From contig CAZVSU010000050.1 in NCBI GenBank assembly GCA_964629645.1, positions 1 to 19,073 on the forward strand: a DNA stretch of 19,073 nucleotides. Reading direction: 5' to 3'. Positions within the stretch are counted from its first letter, which is position 1; every line of letters begins with the position of its first letter. Source of the DNA: JAAKFL01 sp964629645. GTDB lineage: Bacteria > Chlamydiota > Chlamydiia > Chlamydiales > SLFE01. A program made the translations under genes and the position numbers. Of this stretch, positions 1-7,814 are shown piece after piece. The notes under the pieces are model-generated. The model was not told where the DNA came from. It did no database searches and saw nothing but the letters and a program-made list of their open reading frames with translations.

Positions 1-288
1 ATTGCAAGAGAGTATGACCGAATCAACCCTAGAGGGCGAAACCAACCCTACAGAGGGACGATCCCGGACCTTCACCGTTTGTCGGGGCGGGAAAAAAGCA
101 CGCTCTGTCATTATCTCTATATCAAAAATGACCTCAAAACCGGCAGCCCCGCAGTCAAAGAGAGGGCTCAGCAGCGCTTTGCCCGCGAGCTTTCGAGACA
201 AAGAATGGGCGGACAGCGCTCCTACGCAAATCAAGGAGGCGCACCATCACGCGTTTTCCAAGCTGTTTTTGGAAATCGTGTGAACTAA
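1..288 (+). CDS. C-terminal end of an unidentified protein (5' partial)
   Basis: Frame 1 is open from the first base to a TAA at 286-288 and gives 95 residues, so the gene starts outside the window. The fragment is hydrophilic and very basic, rich in Arg, Gln and Gly, with no membrane segment. Its last residues read RVFQAVFGNRVN. I do not recognise a family and assign no function. A second frame (2-283) is also open and ends seven bases before this stop. I prefer frame 1 because its residues look like an ordinary protein tail and its third codon positions lean to G/C, but the choice is not certain. The next gene on this strand is 131 bases downstream with its own likely promoter, so the two are probably separate transcripts. 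Confidence 0.5.
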   Translation: MAREYDRINPRGRNQPYRGTIPDLHRLSGREKSTLCHYLYIKNDLKTGSPAVKERAQQRFARELSRQRMGGQRSYANQGGAPSRVFQAVFGNRVN

Positions 289-364
289 TCAAATTGGGTG
301 GGGATTCATTTTATTGAACACTTCGATTTAACGATCCGTCTGCTCACCAATTCGATGGGTGGGC

Positions 365-393
365 TTGCGTATTTTTGAGTAGATCGCTATAAG
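365..393 (+). promoter_or_regulatory. Putative sigma-70-type promoter of the FadL-family gene
   Basis: A -35-like TTGCGT (365-370) and a -10-like TATAAG (388-393) are separated by exactly 17 bases. Transcription would begin near 400 and leave a leader of about 20 bases before the ATG at 420. The -10 matches five of six consensus bases and the -35 only three of six. Confidence 0.45.
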
Positions 394-419
394 TACAGCT
401 TTAAGCCGGACTTTGCTGA

Positions 420-1757
420 ATGCTCAAAACGTTGACACGACTCTTGATCTTATCCATCGCCTTGCCTGCCTTTGGCTATGGCGACCTTTTCTTTTTTCCG
501 GCTCTTTCGACCTCCTCCTCGGGGACGGCGTACGCCAATAGTGCATCCGGAACCGAAGACATTACCCAGCAATTCTATAACCCCGCCGTTCTTCCTTTTT
601 TCCATGAACCGGAAGCGGGGGTAGTGGGAAGCGTGATCTTTCCGCGCGACACGTTCACCGACGGAATCGCTTTCACTGAAAACAACACCGCCTTGGCTTT
701 AGACGGGAGCATCAAGGAGTTTGCCCAAGATATCGGCGGCGGCGGGTTTTACGGCCTTCTTCCGATGCCGAGACATATTTACCTCGGTCTTGCCGTGACG
801 ACTCCCTGGAGGCGCAAGCAGACATACGCCGGCGACTGGTTTGGGCGCTACTATGGAACGCGCCTTGAAATGATGTCGACCAATATTGCCCCATCGATTG
901 CCTTCCACATACGGGACGTCCTCGCCTTCTCCGTGGCCGCCCAAGTGGACTACCTCAACGTTAAGTACGAAGAGGCCATCGATTTTGGATCCATTGCCGA
1001 CTCCCTCGGCATCATGGGGGCATCGCCGGGAAACCAGGACGGGTTCTTCAAACTGAACACAGGCGACTGGAGCTACGGATATGTCGTCGGGGTGATCATG
1101 AAGCCCTGTCACTATATCCGGCTTGGCGCGAGTATCCGTTCCAGCGTTAAGCACAACTTTCATTTTATTCCTCAATACACTCTGGGCAATATAGGAGAAA
1201 GTGTTGTCGCTGAAACGGGCTTCTATAACCCGCAAGCCGATGCGTCGATGGAAATCAACACACCGCGGATGATTGTCGCCGGCATCCACTACCAGCACGA
1301 CTGCCAGTGCGAGTTAATGGCCAGCACCATCTGGAAGTCGTGGTCCGACACAAATGGCATTCGTGTTAAATTTGCACTTCGCGACCAGCCCGATCTCGTG
1401 ATCGTAAAAGATGGCTGGAGAGATACCTTCGGTATCGCAGTAGGGGGCAAATACTACAATCCTCTGCGCACGTGGTATGTGCGCATCGGGGCGATGTATG
1501 AGGAAAATCCGGTTCCGTCGGAGGCGACGCAAACGCCTCTTTTCTACGGGGAAGAAACCGGCACGATCGCGGCGGGAATCGGATGGAATTTTTGCCAATG
1601 CGCTTACTTCGATATCGCCTGGGACCACACGTTTTCAAGAGATCCGAAGATCAACCAAGTGTTGACTGACGAAGGGAACGCCTTCAGAGGCGATTTATCG
1701 GGAAAAATTCAAACGATGTCCGATACAATCAGCTTTTCATTCGTCGCAGTTTTTTAA
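420..1757 (+). CDS. FadL/OMPP1/TodX-family outer-membrane transport porin
   Basis: This is a 445-residue protein of normal FadL length (about 420-450). Members of this family are 14-stranded outer-membrane barrels that admit long-chain fatty acids or other hydrophobic molecules. A signal peptide is visible (Lys/Arg start, hydrophobic residues 7-18, cleavage near 19-22). The N-terminal plug signature follows as FYNPAVL at 52-58, the counterpart of the conserved NPA motif. Further family blocks are TTPWRRKQTYAGDWFGRYY (127-145) and NIAPSIAFHIRD (155-166). The chain ends in Phe445 after alternating strand residues, as barrel-assembly substrates do. Unusually for the family, cysteines sit just before strands (Cys230, 295, 297, 392, 394), which fits a disulfide-linked chlamydial envelope. 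The start ATG has only a weak GGA nine bases upstream. The substrate cannot be read from sequence. The lipase-like gene converges on it from the other strand. Confidence 0.88.
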   Translation: MLKTLTRLLILSIALPAFGYGDLFFFPALSTSSSGTAYANSASGTEDITQQFYNPAVLPFFHEPEAGVVGSVIFPRDTFTDGIAFTENNTALALDGSIKEFAQDIGGGGFYGLLPMPRHIYLGLAVTTPWRRKQTYAGDWFGRYYGTRLEMMSTNIAPSIAFHIRDVLAFSVAAQVDYLNVKYEEAIDFGSIADSLGIMGASPGNQDGFFKLNTGDWSYGYVVGVIMKPCHYIRLGASIRSSVKHNFHFIPQYTLGNIGESVVAETGFYNPQADASMEINTPRMIVAGIHYQHDCQCELMASTIWKSWSDTNGIRVKFALRDQPDLVIVKDGWRDTFGIAVGGKYYNPLRTWYVRIGAMYEENPVPSEATQTPLFYGEETGTIAAGIGWNFCQCAYFDIAWDHTFSRDPKINQVLTDEGNAFRGDLSGKIQTMSDTISFSFVAVF

Positions 1758-1777
1758 ACCCCTGATTGCCCCTCTCA

Positions 1778-4750
1778 TCAGTGTGTGAGCATCAGTTTTT
1801 CCGAAACGACACCCTGATCGGTCACGACAAAATTACCGCGATCGTCGGTATATTGGCTGATGCGGTCTTCAGATTCACCATGAAAGTATTTGGCCCAAAG
1901 CCATGTGAACCACGGATCGCTTCTGATGGATTCGCTGTCGTAGATGCAGGCATTCGACCCGAGCTTCCATTTCGCCGATAACGCCTCCCATACTTTCGCC
2001 TCTTCCTCCTCCTCGCATTTGACCCTGACAAAAGAGCGTGCTTGCCTGTCGTAAACCGATTTGATTTTTCCCCTTTGATCAAATTTTCCAAGCTCGTCGC
2101 TGCGAAAAGGAGTCGAGACATAATCAACCCCTTCTTTCCCCGTTGAAAACTGCGTCTCATGAGTGACGCGGGACCAGAGCACAGCAAGGTCTGCAGCATC
2201 TTCTTTCCGCTCGTAAAGGCGGTAGTGGTACCCCAGCCAAGATTTGAGCTGTCGATCCTCTTCAAGGCTATAGGTGGCTCCGAGGTGCACCTCCCCTCCT
2301 GTCGGAACAACGTCTCCGGTTTCGTGGCTCCTCTGAATAAAAAAGCCGCAATCCAAACGGCGCATCAGTTCGGAATGAGAAAGCCCCCACTGCTTAAACC
2401 GCTCGTTGTCTATGTCGTTGGTGCAAGGGTCGTCATAGAGCATCGCGACGCAGGTGCAGCCGGAACAAGGAATGCGGCCTTGGTTCAAAAAATAATAGAT
2501 GATGTGGGACGCAGCGCATGCCCCGCCGAGACTGTGGCCGGTCAAGACAATGTTTTGCTTTTTCTTAAGCGAAGGATGCTCCCCATCTTCCATCGCGATA
2601 TCGCTGAGTCTTTCCACCCATTGCTCTAAGATCGCTTGTTTGTCTTCGTCATCGGCTTTTTGAAAGAAGACCTCAAACTGCGACAGATCGCGGACCAAAA
2701 AGCGGGAATCTTCTCTCGCTTTGAGGAAAGAAATTTCGTAGTAGTTCAAAACGTGCCGAAAGATCTCGTCTTTCAAAGAGACAATCGAAAACTTGGCGAC
2801 GGGATCTTCTTCCTGCTCCGAAAACGTCGAAAGCTCATCGAAGAGATCTTGCGCTATTTTTGTTTCATTCTCTGTCGTAATCGACTCAACCAACCGCTCC
2901 GACCATCCCAAACGGATCAAGCGTGTGATGTCGCTGTAGGAGGGAAAGCGGCTTCTTTTGCTGCGATAAAGACGATTCAAAACAGCGTCGTACTTCCTGA
3001 CGATGCTCCTTAAGTCTTTCCTTTTGAAGTCGCGCGTCAGATACGCCTCAAGCGATTGGGTCGCCTTCAAAAGGCTTTGAAAGGCCGCTTCACGGTCAGG
3101 ACTTTTGGTTTTGAGTTCCCGCTTTGCAAGCGTCATATAACCGACCCAAACAGGCACTGACGATTCGAAGAAAAAAAGGCGCTCGTACTTCTCTGCCATT
3201 CCCACCCCCTCGTAGCCGGGGGAGTTGATGCAATTGAGATCATTTTGAATCGATTCCGAATAGCGAAGAGAGCATGGGTTGGAGGCTGTGCTGCGGTAAA
3301 GTTTGATCTTGTCCAAGGGTTCACAGGGGACAGCGCTTTCAAGTGTGTAGCTGTGAAATCCCGTCGGCGTGCTGATACAACTCGTGACAACATACCACGC
3401 CTGCTGTCCACTTGTGCCAAGGGGAGCGGGGATCAGTTCCCCAACGCGGTAGTCGCCGTCGGGATTGTCTCTTGCCAAATGCTTTTTGACAATGACATGG
3501 GCCAACTTTTCATAAAAAATATCAGGGTCTTTCTGGCCTCGAAGAAGGATCACCGTTTGCAGCACATCCTGTTGATCGACCCAGGGTTTGTACTCTCCTG
3601 TCTCTGCGTGCGAGTAGTAGCTTCGGATAAACCCGTATGTCCCCCTGCCGGTCAGCGAGCGAAAACAGGCCTCGTCATCGGGAAGAAAAAGAGTCATCAG
3701 TTCGTTCAAAGCGGTCATGGTCAGGTCATCAAACGATCGGGCAGCTCCGGCTTGATTCAGTTGATTCACCCAATTGGTGAAATCCCCTTTTTTTGGCGTT
3801 GCCCACTTCCGCTTGAGTTTCCGGTAGAGCGCCCGCTTGATGGATCCGGGGATCAGCGACGAGGGAATTGCTTCGAGAAAATCCTCTAAAGGAGCCTCGA
3901 GATGCTGTTTCCCATACTCTTGCAAGGCAACATCTATGCGCTCCCAAAGAGCGCGCAGATCGCGGATCCAAAAGTCATGCACCCCGATATTGATCCGATA
4001 GATATGTTCGGGAGTGAGGCCGATCGTGTCATCGAATGTGAGTCGGTAGCGAGCGATGATCTCCTCGATTTTTTCGTCCCCATAAAGATCGCGGATGTAG
4101 CGGGAGTAGAGGCGGTAAGTCTTACGATGAAGGTCCGGGTTGTGCGCAAGAGCGCTCTCCTTCCTCACCAGCAAGAAGGCCTCTCCCGAAAACACAAGGC
4201 GGGTGGCACACTCCTCAAAAGAGAAAAAATCTTTGTGGCAAAAGCGGGGTTCGTACTTCTGAAACGCCTCGGCGGCAAGCCGGGTAAAGGGATCTTCGAA
4301 CGGTTTTGACTCGTAGGATTCGTAGAGTGCGATTTGATCAGACACTTTTTTGGCAAATGATGCGCTTAAGGGAATCGATGCCTCACTTTGGGCCGGTGAG
4401 TCTTTGTCATACCACCATCCCAAAGCCCCTGTTTCATAAACGCTGTATTTTTGCGCCTTGGTGTTGGTGTGCAAGCCGTGAATGGAATTCAGCAAGCTCC
4501 AAAAATAGCCCCCTTCTGTGTCCGAGGGAACAATCTTCCACGACCGTCCCCGAACGTCCAGCCCTCCGGACAGATCGGGCTCAGGGACCTTTAATACGTG
4601 CAAAGCCGCTTCAGCGACCAGGCGGCTAAGCCGTCCATCCGCGCCGCTCCCGCTGACTTTGATTACGAGAGGGCGGTCATCCCGTTCGAAAACGTAACTG
4701 TCGTCATTGATTCTGATGAGAGAAGGGGTGGGCTCATGTTCGATCATCAT
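1778..4750 (-). CDS. Large protein (~990 aa) with C-terminal class-3-lipase-like domain
   Basis: Residues of about 730-830 resemble a class 3 (triacylglycerol-type) lipase. A nucleophile elbow GHSLGG carries Ser740, and GDVVP (Asp813) and VHLG (His822) match the acid and histidine positions of that alpha/beta-hydrolase family. The first roughly 700 residues match nothing I recognise. They are soluble-looking, rich in charged and aromatic residues, with no signal peptide or membrane segment. The open frame extends upstream to 4948, but that part overlaps the preceding gene by about 120 bases. AAGGAG at 4756-4761 lies just before three consecutive ATG codons (4753, 4750, 4747). I use the second, with five-base spacing; the third (eight bases) is equally possible. 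The preceding EEP gene ends 79 bases upstream on the same strand, so co-transcription is likely. Size, lack of a Sec signal and neighbourhood suggest a host-directed lipolytic protein. Lipase activity is inferred only from the motif geometry. Confidence 0.8.
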   Translation of the reverse strand: MMIEHEPTPSLIRINDDSYVFERDDRPLVIKVSGSGADGRLSRLVAEAALHVLKVPEPDLSGGLDVRGRSWKIVPSDTEGGYFWSLLNSIHGLHTNTKAQKYSVYETGALGWWYDKDSPAQSEASIPLSASFAKKVSDQIALYESYESKPFEDPFTRLAAEAFQKYEPRFCHKDFFSFEECATRLVFSGEAFLLVRKESALAHNPDLHRKTYRLYSRYIRDLYGDEKIEEIIARYRLTFDDTIGLTPEHIYRINIGVHDFWIRDLRALWERIDVALQEYGKQHLEAPLEDFLEAIPSSLIPGSIKRALYRKLKRKWATPKKGDFTNWVNQLNQAGAARSFDDLTMTALNELMTLFLPDDEACFRSLTGRGTYGFIRSYYSHAETGEYKPWVDQQDVLQTVILLRGQKDPDIFYEKLAHVIVKKHLARDNPDGDYRVGELIPAPLGTSGQQAWYVVTSCISTPTGFHSYTLESAVPCEPLDKIKLYRSTASNPCSLRYSESIQNDLNCINSPGYEGVGMAEKYERLFFFESSVPVWVGYMTLAKRELKTKSPDREAAFQSLLKATQSLEAYLTRDFKRKDLRSIVRKYDAVLNRLYRSKRSRFPSYSDITRLIRLGWSERLVESITTENETKIAQDLFDELSTFSEQEEDPVAKFSIVSLKDEIFRHVLNYYEISFLKAREDSRFLVRDLSQFEVFFQKADDEDKQAILEQWVERLSDIAMEDGEHPSLKKKQNIVLTGHSLGGACAASHIIYYFLNQGRIPCSGCTCVAMLYDDPCTNDIDNERFKQWGLSHSELMRRLDCGFFIQRSHETGDVVPTGGEVHLGATYSLEEDRQLKSWLGYHYRLYERKEDAADLAVLWSRVTHETQFSTGKEGVDYVSTPFRSDELGKFDQRGKIKSVYDRQARSFVRVKCEEEEEAKVWEALSAKWKLGSNACIYDSESIRSDPWFTWLWAKYFHGESEDRISQYTDDRGNFVVTDQGVVSEKLMLTH

Positions 4751-4755
4751 CATGT

Positions 4756-4761
4756 CTCCTT
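4756..4761 (-). promoter_or_regulatory. Shine-Dalgarno sequence that fixes the start of the lipase-like gene
   Basis: On the minus strand AAGGAG is followed by AC and then ATGATGATG. It supports initiation at 4750 or 4747 rather than at the far upstream ATG at 4948, which would lie inside the EEP gene and shows no such site. Confidence 0.75.
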
Positions 4762-4829
4762 GGTCAAAGCGGTATGAAATCCTCTTAGCGCTTAGGGCAT
4801 TAATTGTAAAATCGCCCCTGATTATGATG

Positions 4830-6068
4830 TCAAGATTTGACATACAAGGTGAATAGAAGTGCGGCGTGATCAGAGAGAAACCCTTCGGGACCGGCGGGAC
4901 GGATGACGTCAACGTCGTAGTCGATTTCACTGAAATAAGAGTGTTCATTCACCTCAAACGCCAAGTGATCGACAGTGTTCCCTTTTATATACGTATTTTG
5001 TGCGACTTCTGAAATGATGGCGCCAACACTGTCGGCAAGAGATTCATCCTCGATGGGACGATTTGACAAATGTTTTTTGACCAGCTTCCGCGACTCCTTT
5101 TCATCGAGCCCAAGCTGCTCGGCCACCTGCAAAACACAGAGCGGAATGAAGTAGTGATAACTGAGCGACGCTGTGTTAAAACAGGTCCCTTCCGCTTCCC
5201 CCAGCTCTTCATAAGCGGGGTTGGGAGGAAAATCTAGTTCGTGTTCCAGGTAGGTCTCAAAGGTTTCCGATGTATCGGGAACCGTGAGATCTTTAAATCC
5301 CGGGTGATGCTCGGTCGGCCTTAAGAGTCCATTTTCCATCGCGGGATACAGATTGCATGTGACCACATCTTCAATGCCATCGTTTTCAAAACGGCTCACA
5401 TTGAAGTCACCGCCAAAAAACACGTCGTATGCAGGAGAGTCGCTCAAAAAGCGACTCAAAAACCGCCTCATCTGATGAAACTCTGCCGTTTTATTATTGA
5501 TTTTTTCCTTTAAGGTCATGCCTTGGGGATAACCGGCCTGCATGTGGCTTGTGGCGAGGCAGATTATTCTCTCTTCGCCCAAGCTCACAGTGGCGGCCAG
5601 CACTCCTTTGCCGGCGCGCTTGTCCCACCCTTTCAAGTGATTAAAGGGCATAAAACCCGCTTCAATCATCGGAAACTTGGTCGCCATCAAAAGACCGGGA
5701 GTCATGCCCAGCACTTTCGCCCGTTTTGTTGTGATCAGGACAAAGTACCCCTCATCTCTCAGTTCTTTAGCCTTCGGGACGATAGCGTCCACATCGAACG
5801 CCTCTTGAAGAAAAATGACTTCAGGCTGAATCTGCTTCAACACCTCAAACCAGGAGGCAACGCGCGGCCTTGTGGGGGAAACGCCGTCGACAAAATCCAT
5901 AATCTTAAATTCGGTCATGGCGACATTCGCTGTCAGGATCCGCATGCTCTCACCGTCCCATCCCAGCGTCTTATCAGGCATGAGGGCCGTGATCGTATTC
6001 CTTTCATTTTGAACAGCGTAGCGAAGGCCAATTCCTAAAGCTCCCGATGGAAGGGTGAGGGGCGCCAT
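4830..6068 (-). CDS. EEP-superfamily phosphodiesterase (sphingomyelinase/nuclease-like)
   Basis: The 412-residue ORF carries the ordered metal and catalytic motifs of the endonuclease/exonuclease/phosphatase superfamily: ILTANVAM (44-51), FLQEAF with Glu89, ATSHMQAGYP with His175, GGDFNVS with Asp221/Asn223, and LSDHAAL with Asp400/His401. This fold hydrolyses phosphodiesters in DNA, inositol phosphates or sphingomyelin. The SHMQAG block resembles bacterial neutral sphingomyelinases more than DNA repair enzymes, but the substrate is not settled. An insertion of about 140 residues lies between the GGDFN and SDH motifs. ATG 6068 has no ribosome-binding site. In this frame, sensible coding runs upstream of it (reading SRWKERVSTACSIAKKCG) back to an A9 run at 6134-6142. 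The ORF is therefore probably the main part of a longer protein of about 534 residues whose first part is the ORF at 6095-6433. The hydrophobic stretch around the nominal start could then be a membrane-associating segment. Confidence 0.82.
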   Translation of the reverse strand: MAPLTLPSGALGIGLRYAVQNERNTITALMPDKTLGWDGESMRILTANVAMTEFKIMDFVDGVSPTRPRVASWFEVLKQIQPEVIFLQEAFDVDAIVPKAKELRDEGYFVLITTKRAKVLGMTPGLLMATKFPMIEAGFMPFNHLKGWDKRAGKGVLAATVSLGEERIICLATSHMQAGYPQGMTLKEKINNKTAEFHQMRRFLSRFLSDSPAYDVFFGGDFNVSRFENDGIEDVVTCNLYPAMENGLLRPTEHHPGFKDLTVPDTSETFETYLEHELDFPPNPAYEELGEAEGTCFNTASLSYHYFIPLCVLQVAEQLGLDEKESRKLVKKHLSNRPIEDESLADSVGAIISEVAQNTYIKGNTVDHLAFEVNEHSYFSEIDYDVDVIRPAGPEGFLSDHAALLFTLYVKS

Positions 6069-6094
6069 GCCGGCGGCAACGCCGCATTTTTTAG

Positions 6095-6433
6095 CTATGG
6101 AACAGGCTGTGGAGACGCGCTCTTTCCAGCGACTTTTTTTTTGATGACTCCCGCGCGGATGAGCTGCTCGCCGTAAGCCCTTTCTTGACTCAAATCAAGA
6201 GTGAAATCGGCTGCCCCCTCTTCACTTGAATGAGACATCAAAAAGGCTTCGAATTTTTTGACTTTGGCGTTTTTTCCTTCCCGCGCCCACGTATAAGCCT
6301 GGTAAAGAGGAAGTGCGCCATATGTTTCCGAAAACGAAATCGCTTTGGCTTCCCATGCCCCCGCCCACCTCGAAAGGCCATGCTTGTACATGCTCGAAGG
6401 ATAATGGCTGAAGGGCGCCGTCCTGTCATCCAC
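6095..6433 (-). CDS. 112-aa ORF, probably the N-terminal part of the EEP protein
   Basis: This ORF starts with GTG at 6433 behind a near-perfect AAAGGAGG (6440-6447) with six-base spacing, so the start is well supported. It begins 17 bases after the stop of the peptide-transporter gene and is probably translated from the same message. The product is soluble and has no recognised domain. Near its end three AAA codons form a run of nine adenines, after which only 12 residues follow before TAG. Reading one extra A there moves translation into the frame of the downstream EEP ORF and gives one continuous protein of about 534 residues. I therefore see it as the front of a split gene. The split may be a true mutation, programmed slippage or a base-calling error. 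The alternative, an independent small protein of unknown role, cannot be excluded. Confidence 0.62.
   Translation of the reverse strand: MDDRTAPFSHYPSSMYKHGLSRWAGAWEAKAISFSETYGALPLYQAYTWAREGKNAKVKKFEAFLMSHSSEEGAADFTLDLSQERAYGEQLIRAGVIKKKVAGKSASPQPVP
6134..6142 (-). other. A9 homopolymer joining two reading frames (possible slippage site)
   Basis: On the coding strand the sequence is ATC, nine A, then GTC; the nine A are exactly three in-frame AAA codons of the upstream ORF. A -1 ribosomal shift on A-AAA-AAA, or polymerase insertion of one A, would read AGT CGC TGG and continue in the EEP frame without a stop. Confidence 0.6.
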
Positions 6434-6439
6434 AATTTG

Positions 6440-6447
6440 CCTCCTTT
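6440..6447 (-). promoter_or_regulatory. Strong ribosome-binding site selecting a GTG start
   Basis: AAAGGAGG on the minus strand lies six bases before GTG at 6431-6433. It is the best Shine-Dalgarno match seen in the window. It shows that translation of the 112-residue ORF/EEP unit starts here rather than at the unsupported ATG at 6068. Confidence 0.75.
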
Positions 6448-6450
6448 GCT

Positions 6451-7743
6451 TTAAGCGGCGTGAGCGAGGCGTTTCATCCTCTGATTAATCAAAAAACACA
6501 AGACGGCCACAATCAGCAGGCCGAGCGTAAATCCATAAAAGATCGCCGTTTCTCCCCAATCATCGACGTACGACCCGATCAACCCGGCCAGATAAGAGCC
6601 GACTCCCGATCCCGCCAGCATTAGAGCCATGCAGCGCGTTGTATAGCCGGGAGGAGCAAGCTTTGTCGCCGCCGCCCAAGAGATCGGATTGATGCAAAGC
6701 TCGCCGACAACAAGAAAAAAGTTAAACAGTATGATCCACTCACTGCCCAATAAAACGCCGCTGCCTCCTTGAGCCAGCGACGTCATCCAACCGAGAAGCA
6801 AAAAACCGATCGTCATCGCTAAAAAACCGATCCCCATTTTTGCCCCTAAAAAAGGGTCGAGGCCCCGCTTGCCGAGCCAGAGCCACAAAAGGGATAGCAA
6901 AGGGGCAAAAAATACAATCATGACAGGATTGAGAGAGGAAAACCAAGGGATCGGGATGTCAAATCCCCATAATGTGCGGTCGACACTGTCTCGAATGAAA
7001 AGAGGCACCAATCCTCCGAGCTGCTCCCAGGCGATGTAAAGAAAGACAACGATCAGAAAAAGGGCGAATACGACGAGAAGGCGATTTTTTTCCTCCTCTG
7101 AAAGCGGACGGATGGCCTCGCCCTTTCGCGCCGCTCTCGGTTCGATCCCGATCGTTCCTAAATACTTATCTTTTCCCCGCCAAAAGATAAGAAGGGAAAT
7201 CACCATCCCGATCCCGGCAATCGAAAAACCAAAGTCATAACCCGAAAAATCGAGGGCCCACCCCGCCGCAAATCCGGCGATCGCCCCTCCAATGTTGATC
7301 CCGAGATAAAAGAGGGAAAAAGCGCCGTCTCTTTGACTCTCGCTGCTGTCGTCGTAAAGCTCCCCGAGAATGGAGGTCAGGCAGGGCTTGAAAAAACCAT
7401 TGCCCAATGCGACAAGGCCAAGAGCCGTGTAAAAAAAAACAAGCCCTTGAAAGGCCATGCAGAAGTGGCCGATCGCCATCAGGACAGCGCCAATCATGGT
7501 CGAGGTTCGTTGGCCAATGAATCGATCGGCTATCGTGCCGCCCAAAAGAGGGGTAAGGTAAGCGACGCTCATGTAAATGCCGTAAAGGGAAATGGCCTCG
7601 GCTTTGCTCCATCCGAGGCCTCCTTCGCTAATGGAAGCGGCCATATAAAGCACGAGCAAAGAACGAAGCGTGTAAAAACTGAACCGCTCCCACATCTCGG
7701 TCATGAAAAGAAGGCGAAGGCCTTTCGAATGTCGAAATAGCAT
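6451..7743 (-). CDS. POT/PTR-family proton-dependent oligopeptide transporter
   Basis: This 430-residue inner-membrane protein of the major facilitator superfamily should import di- or tripeptides with protons. The POT signature ExxERFxxY appears in helix 1 as EMWERFSFY (16-24). The conserved GNGFFKP occupies 114-120 and the PTR2 signature FYLGINIGG occupies 145-153. Hydrophobic segments run throughout, as expected for 12-14 helices. An in-frame TTG start at 7821 exists, but ATG 7743 is preferred: it begins directly before helix 1, has an AGGA six bases upstream and lies about 20 bases below a good promoter. At 430 residues it is somewhat shorter than many bacterial POTs (450-500), and the central loop is compact. 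It heads the operon containing the EEP and lipase-like genes. Peptide uptake suits an intracellular, amino-acid-dependent bacterium. Confidence 0.92.
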   Translation of the reverse strand: MLFRHSKGLRLLFMTEMWERFSFYTLRSLLVLYMAASISEGGLGWSKAEAISLYGIYMSVAYLTPLLGGTIADRFIGQRTSTMIGAVLMAIGHFCMAFQGLVFFYTALGLVALGNGFFKPCLTSILGELYDDSSESQRDGAFSLFYLGINIGGAIAGFAAGWALDFSGYDFGFSIAGIGMVISLLIFWRGKDKYLGTIGIEPRAARKGEAIRPLSEEEKNRLLVVFALFLIVVFLYIAWEQLGGLVPLFIRDSVDRTLWGFDIPIPWFSSLNPVMIVFFAPLLSLLWLWLGKRGLDPFLGAKMGIGFLAMTIGFLLLGWMTSLAQGGSGVLLGSEWIILFNFFLVVGELCINPISWAAATKLAPPGYTTRCMALMLAGSGVGSYLAGLIGSYVDDWGETAIFYGFTLGLLIVAVLCFLINQRMKRLAHAA

Positions 7744-7768
7744 GTCAAATCCTGTGCAAATTATGGTG

Positions 7769-7796
7769 ATTATAGTGAAATTTTTTTTTGACACAA
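7769..7796 (-). promoter_or_regulatory. Promoter of the POT / EEP / lipase operon
   Basis: On the minus strand a perfect TATAAT (7769-7774) lies 16 bases downstream of TTGTGT (7791-7796). The predicted start near 7762 leaves a leader of about 20 bases. Nine A (7781-7789) fill most of the spacer, so a change in tract length would alter -35/-10 spacing. Confidence 0.55.
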
Positions 7797-7814
7797 TGGA
7801 TAGAAAGAGACCCC

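Noticed and set aside
2..283. Alternative 93-residue reading frame at the window start
   Set aside because: Low-complexity composition and a TTG start without a ribosome-binding site; the frame open from base 1 looks more like a real protein end, though not decisively.
289..364. Loose inverted repeat ATTGGGTG / CACCAAT upstream of the FadL-family gene
   Set aside because: Seven pairs with a bulge and about 50 bases apart; not beyond what chance gives.
699..1298. 199-residue ORF antisense to the FadL-family gene
   Set aside because: Composition without domain or signal, no ribosome-binding site, and fully inside a well-supported gene: a shadow frame.
1758..1777. Possible bidirectional terminator between the convergent FadL and lipase-like genes
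   Set aside because: Only a five-base CTGAT/ATCAG stem with a ten-base loop and no T run on either side.
4300..4750. Possible kinase-like N-lobe in the large protein (a VIKV Lys followed by an Ala/Glu helix)
   Set aside because: Only one weak motif; no glycine loop, HRD or DFG counterpart that I could place with confidence.
4751..4948. Upstream in-frame extension of the lipase-like gene to an ATG at 4948
   Set aside because: It overlaps the EEP gene by about 120 bases, while a good AAGGAG sits right before the ATG cluster at 4753-4745.
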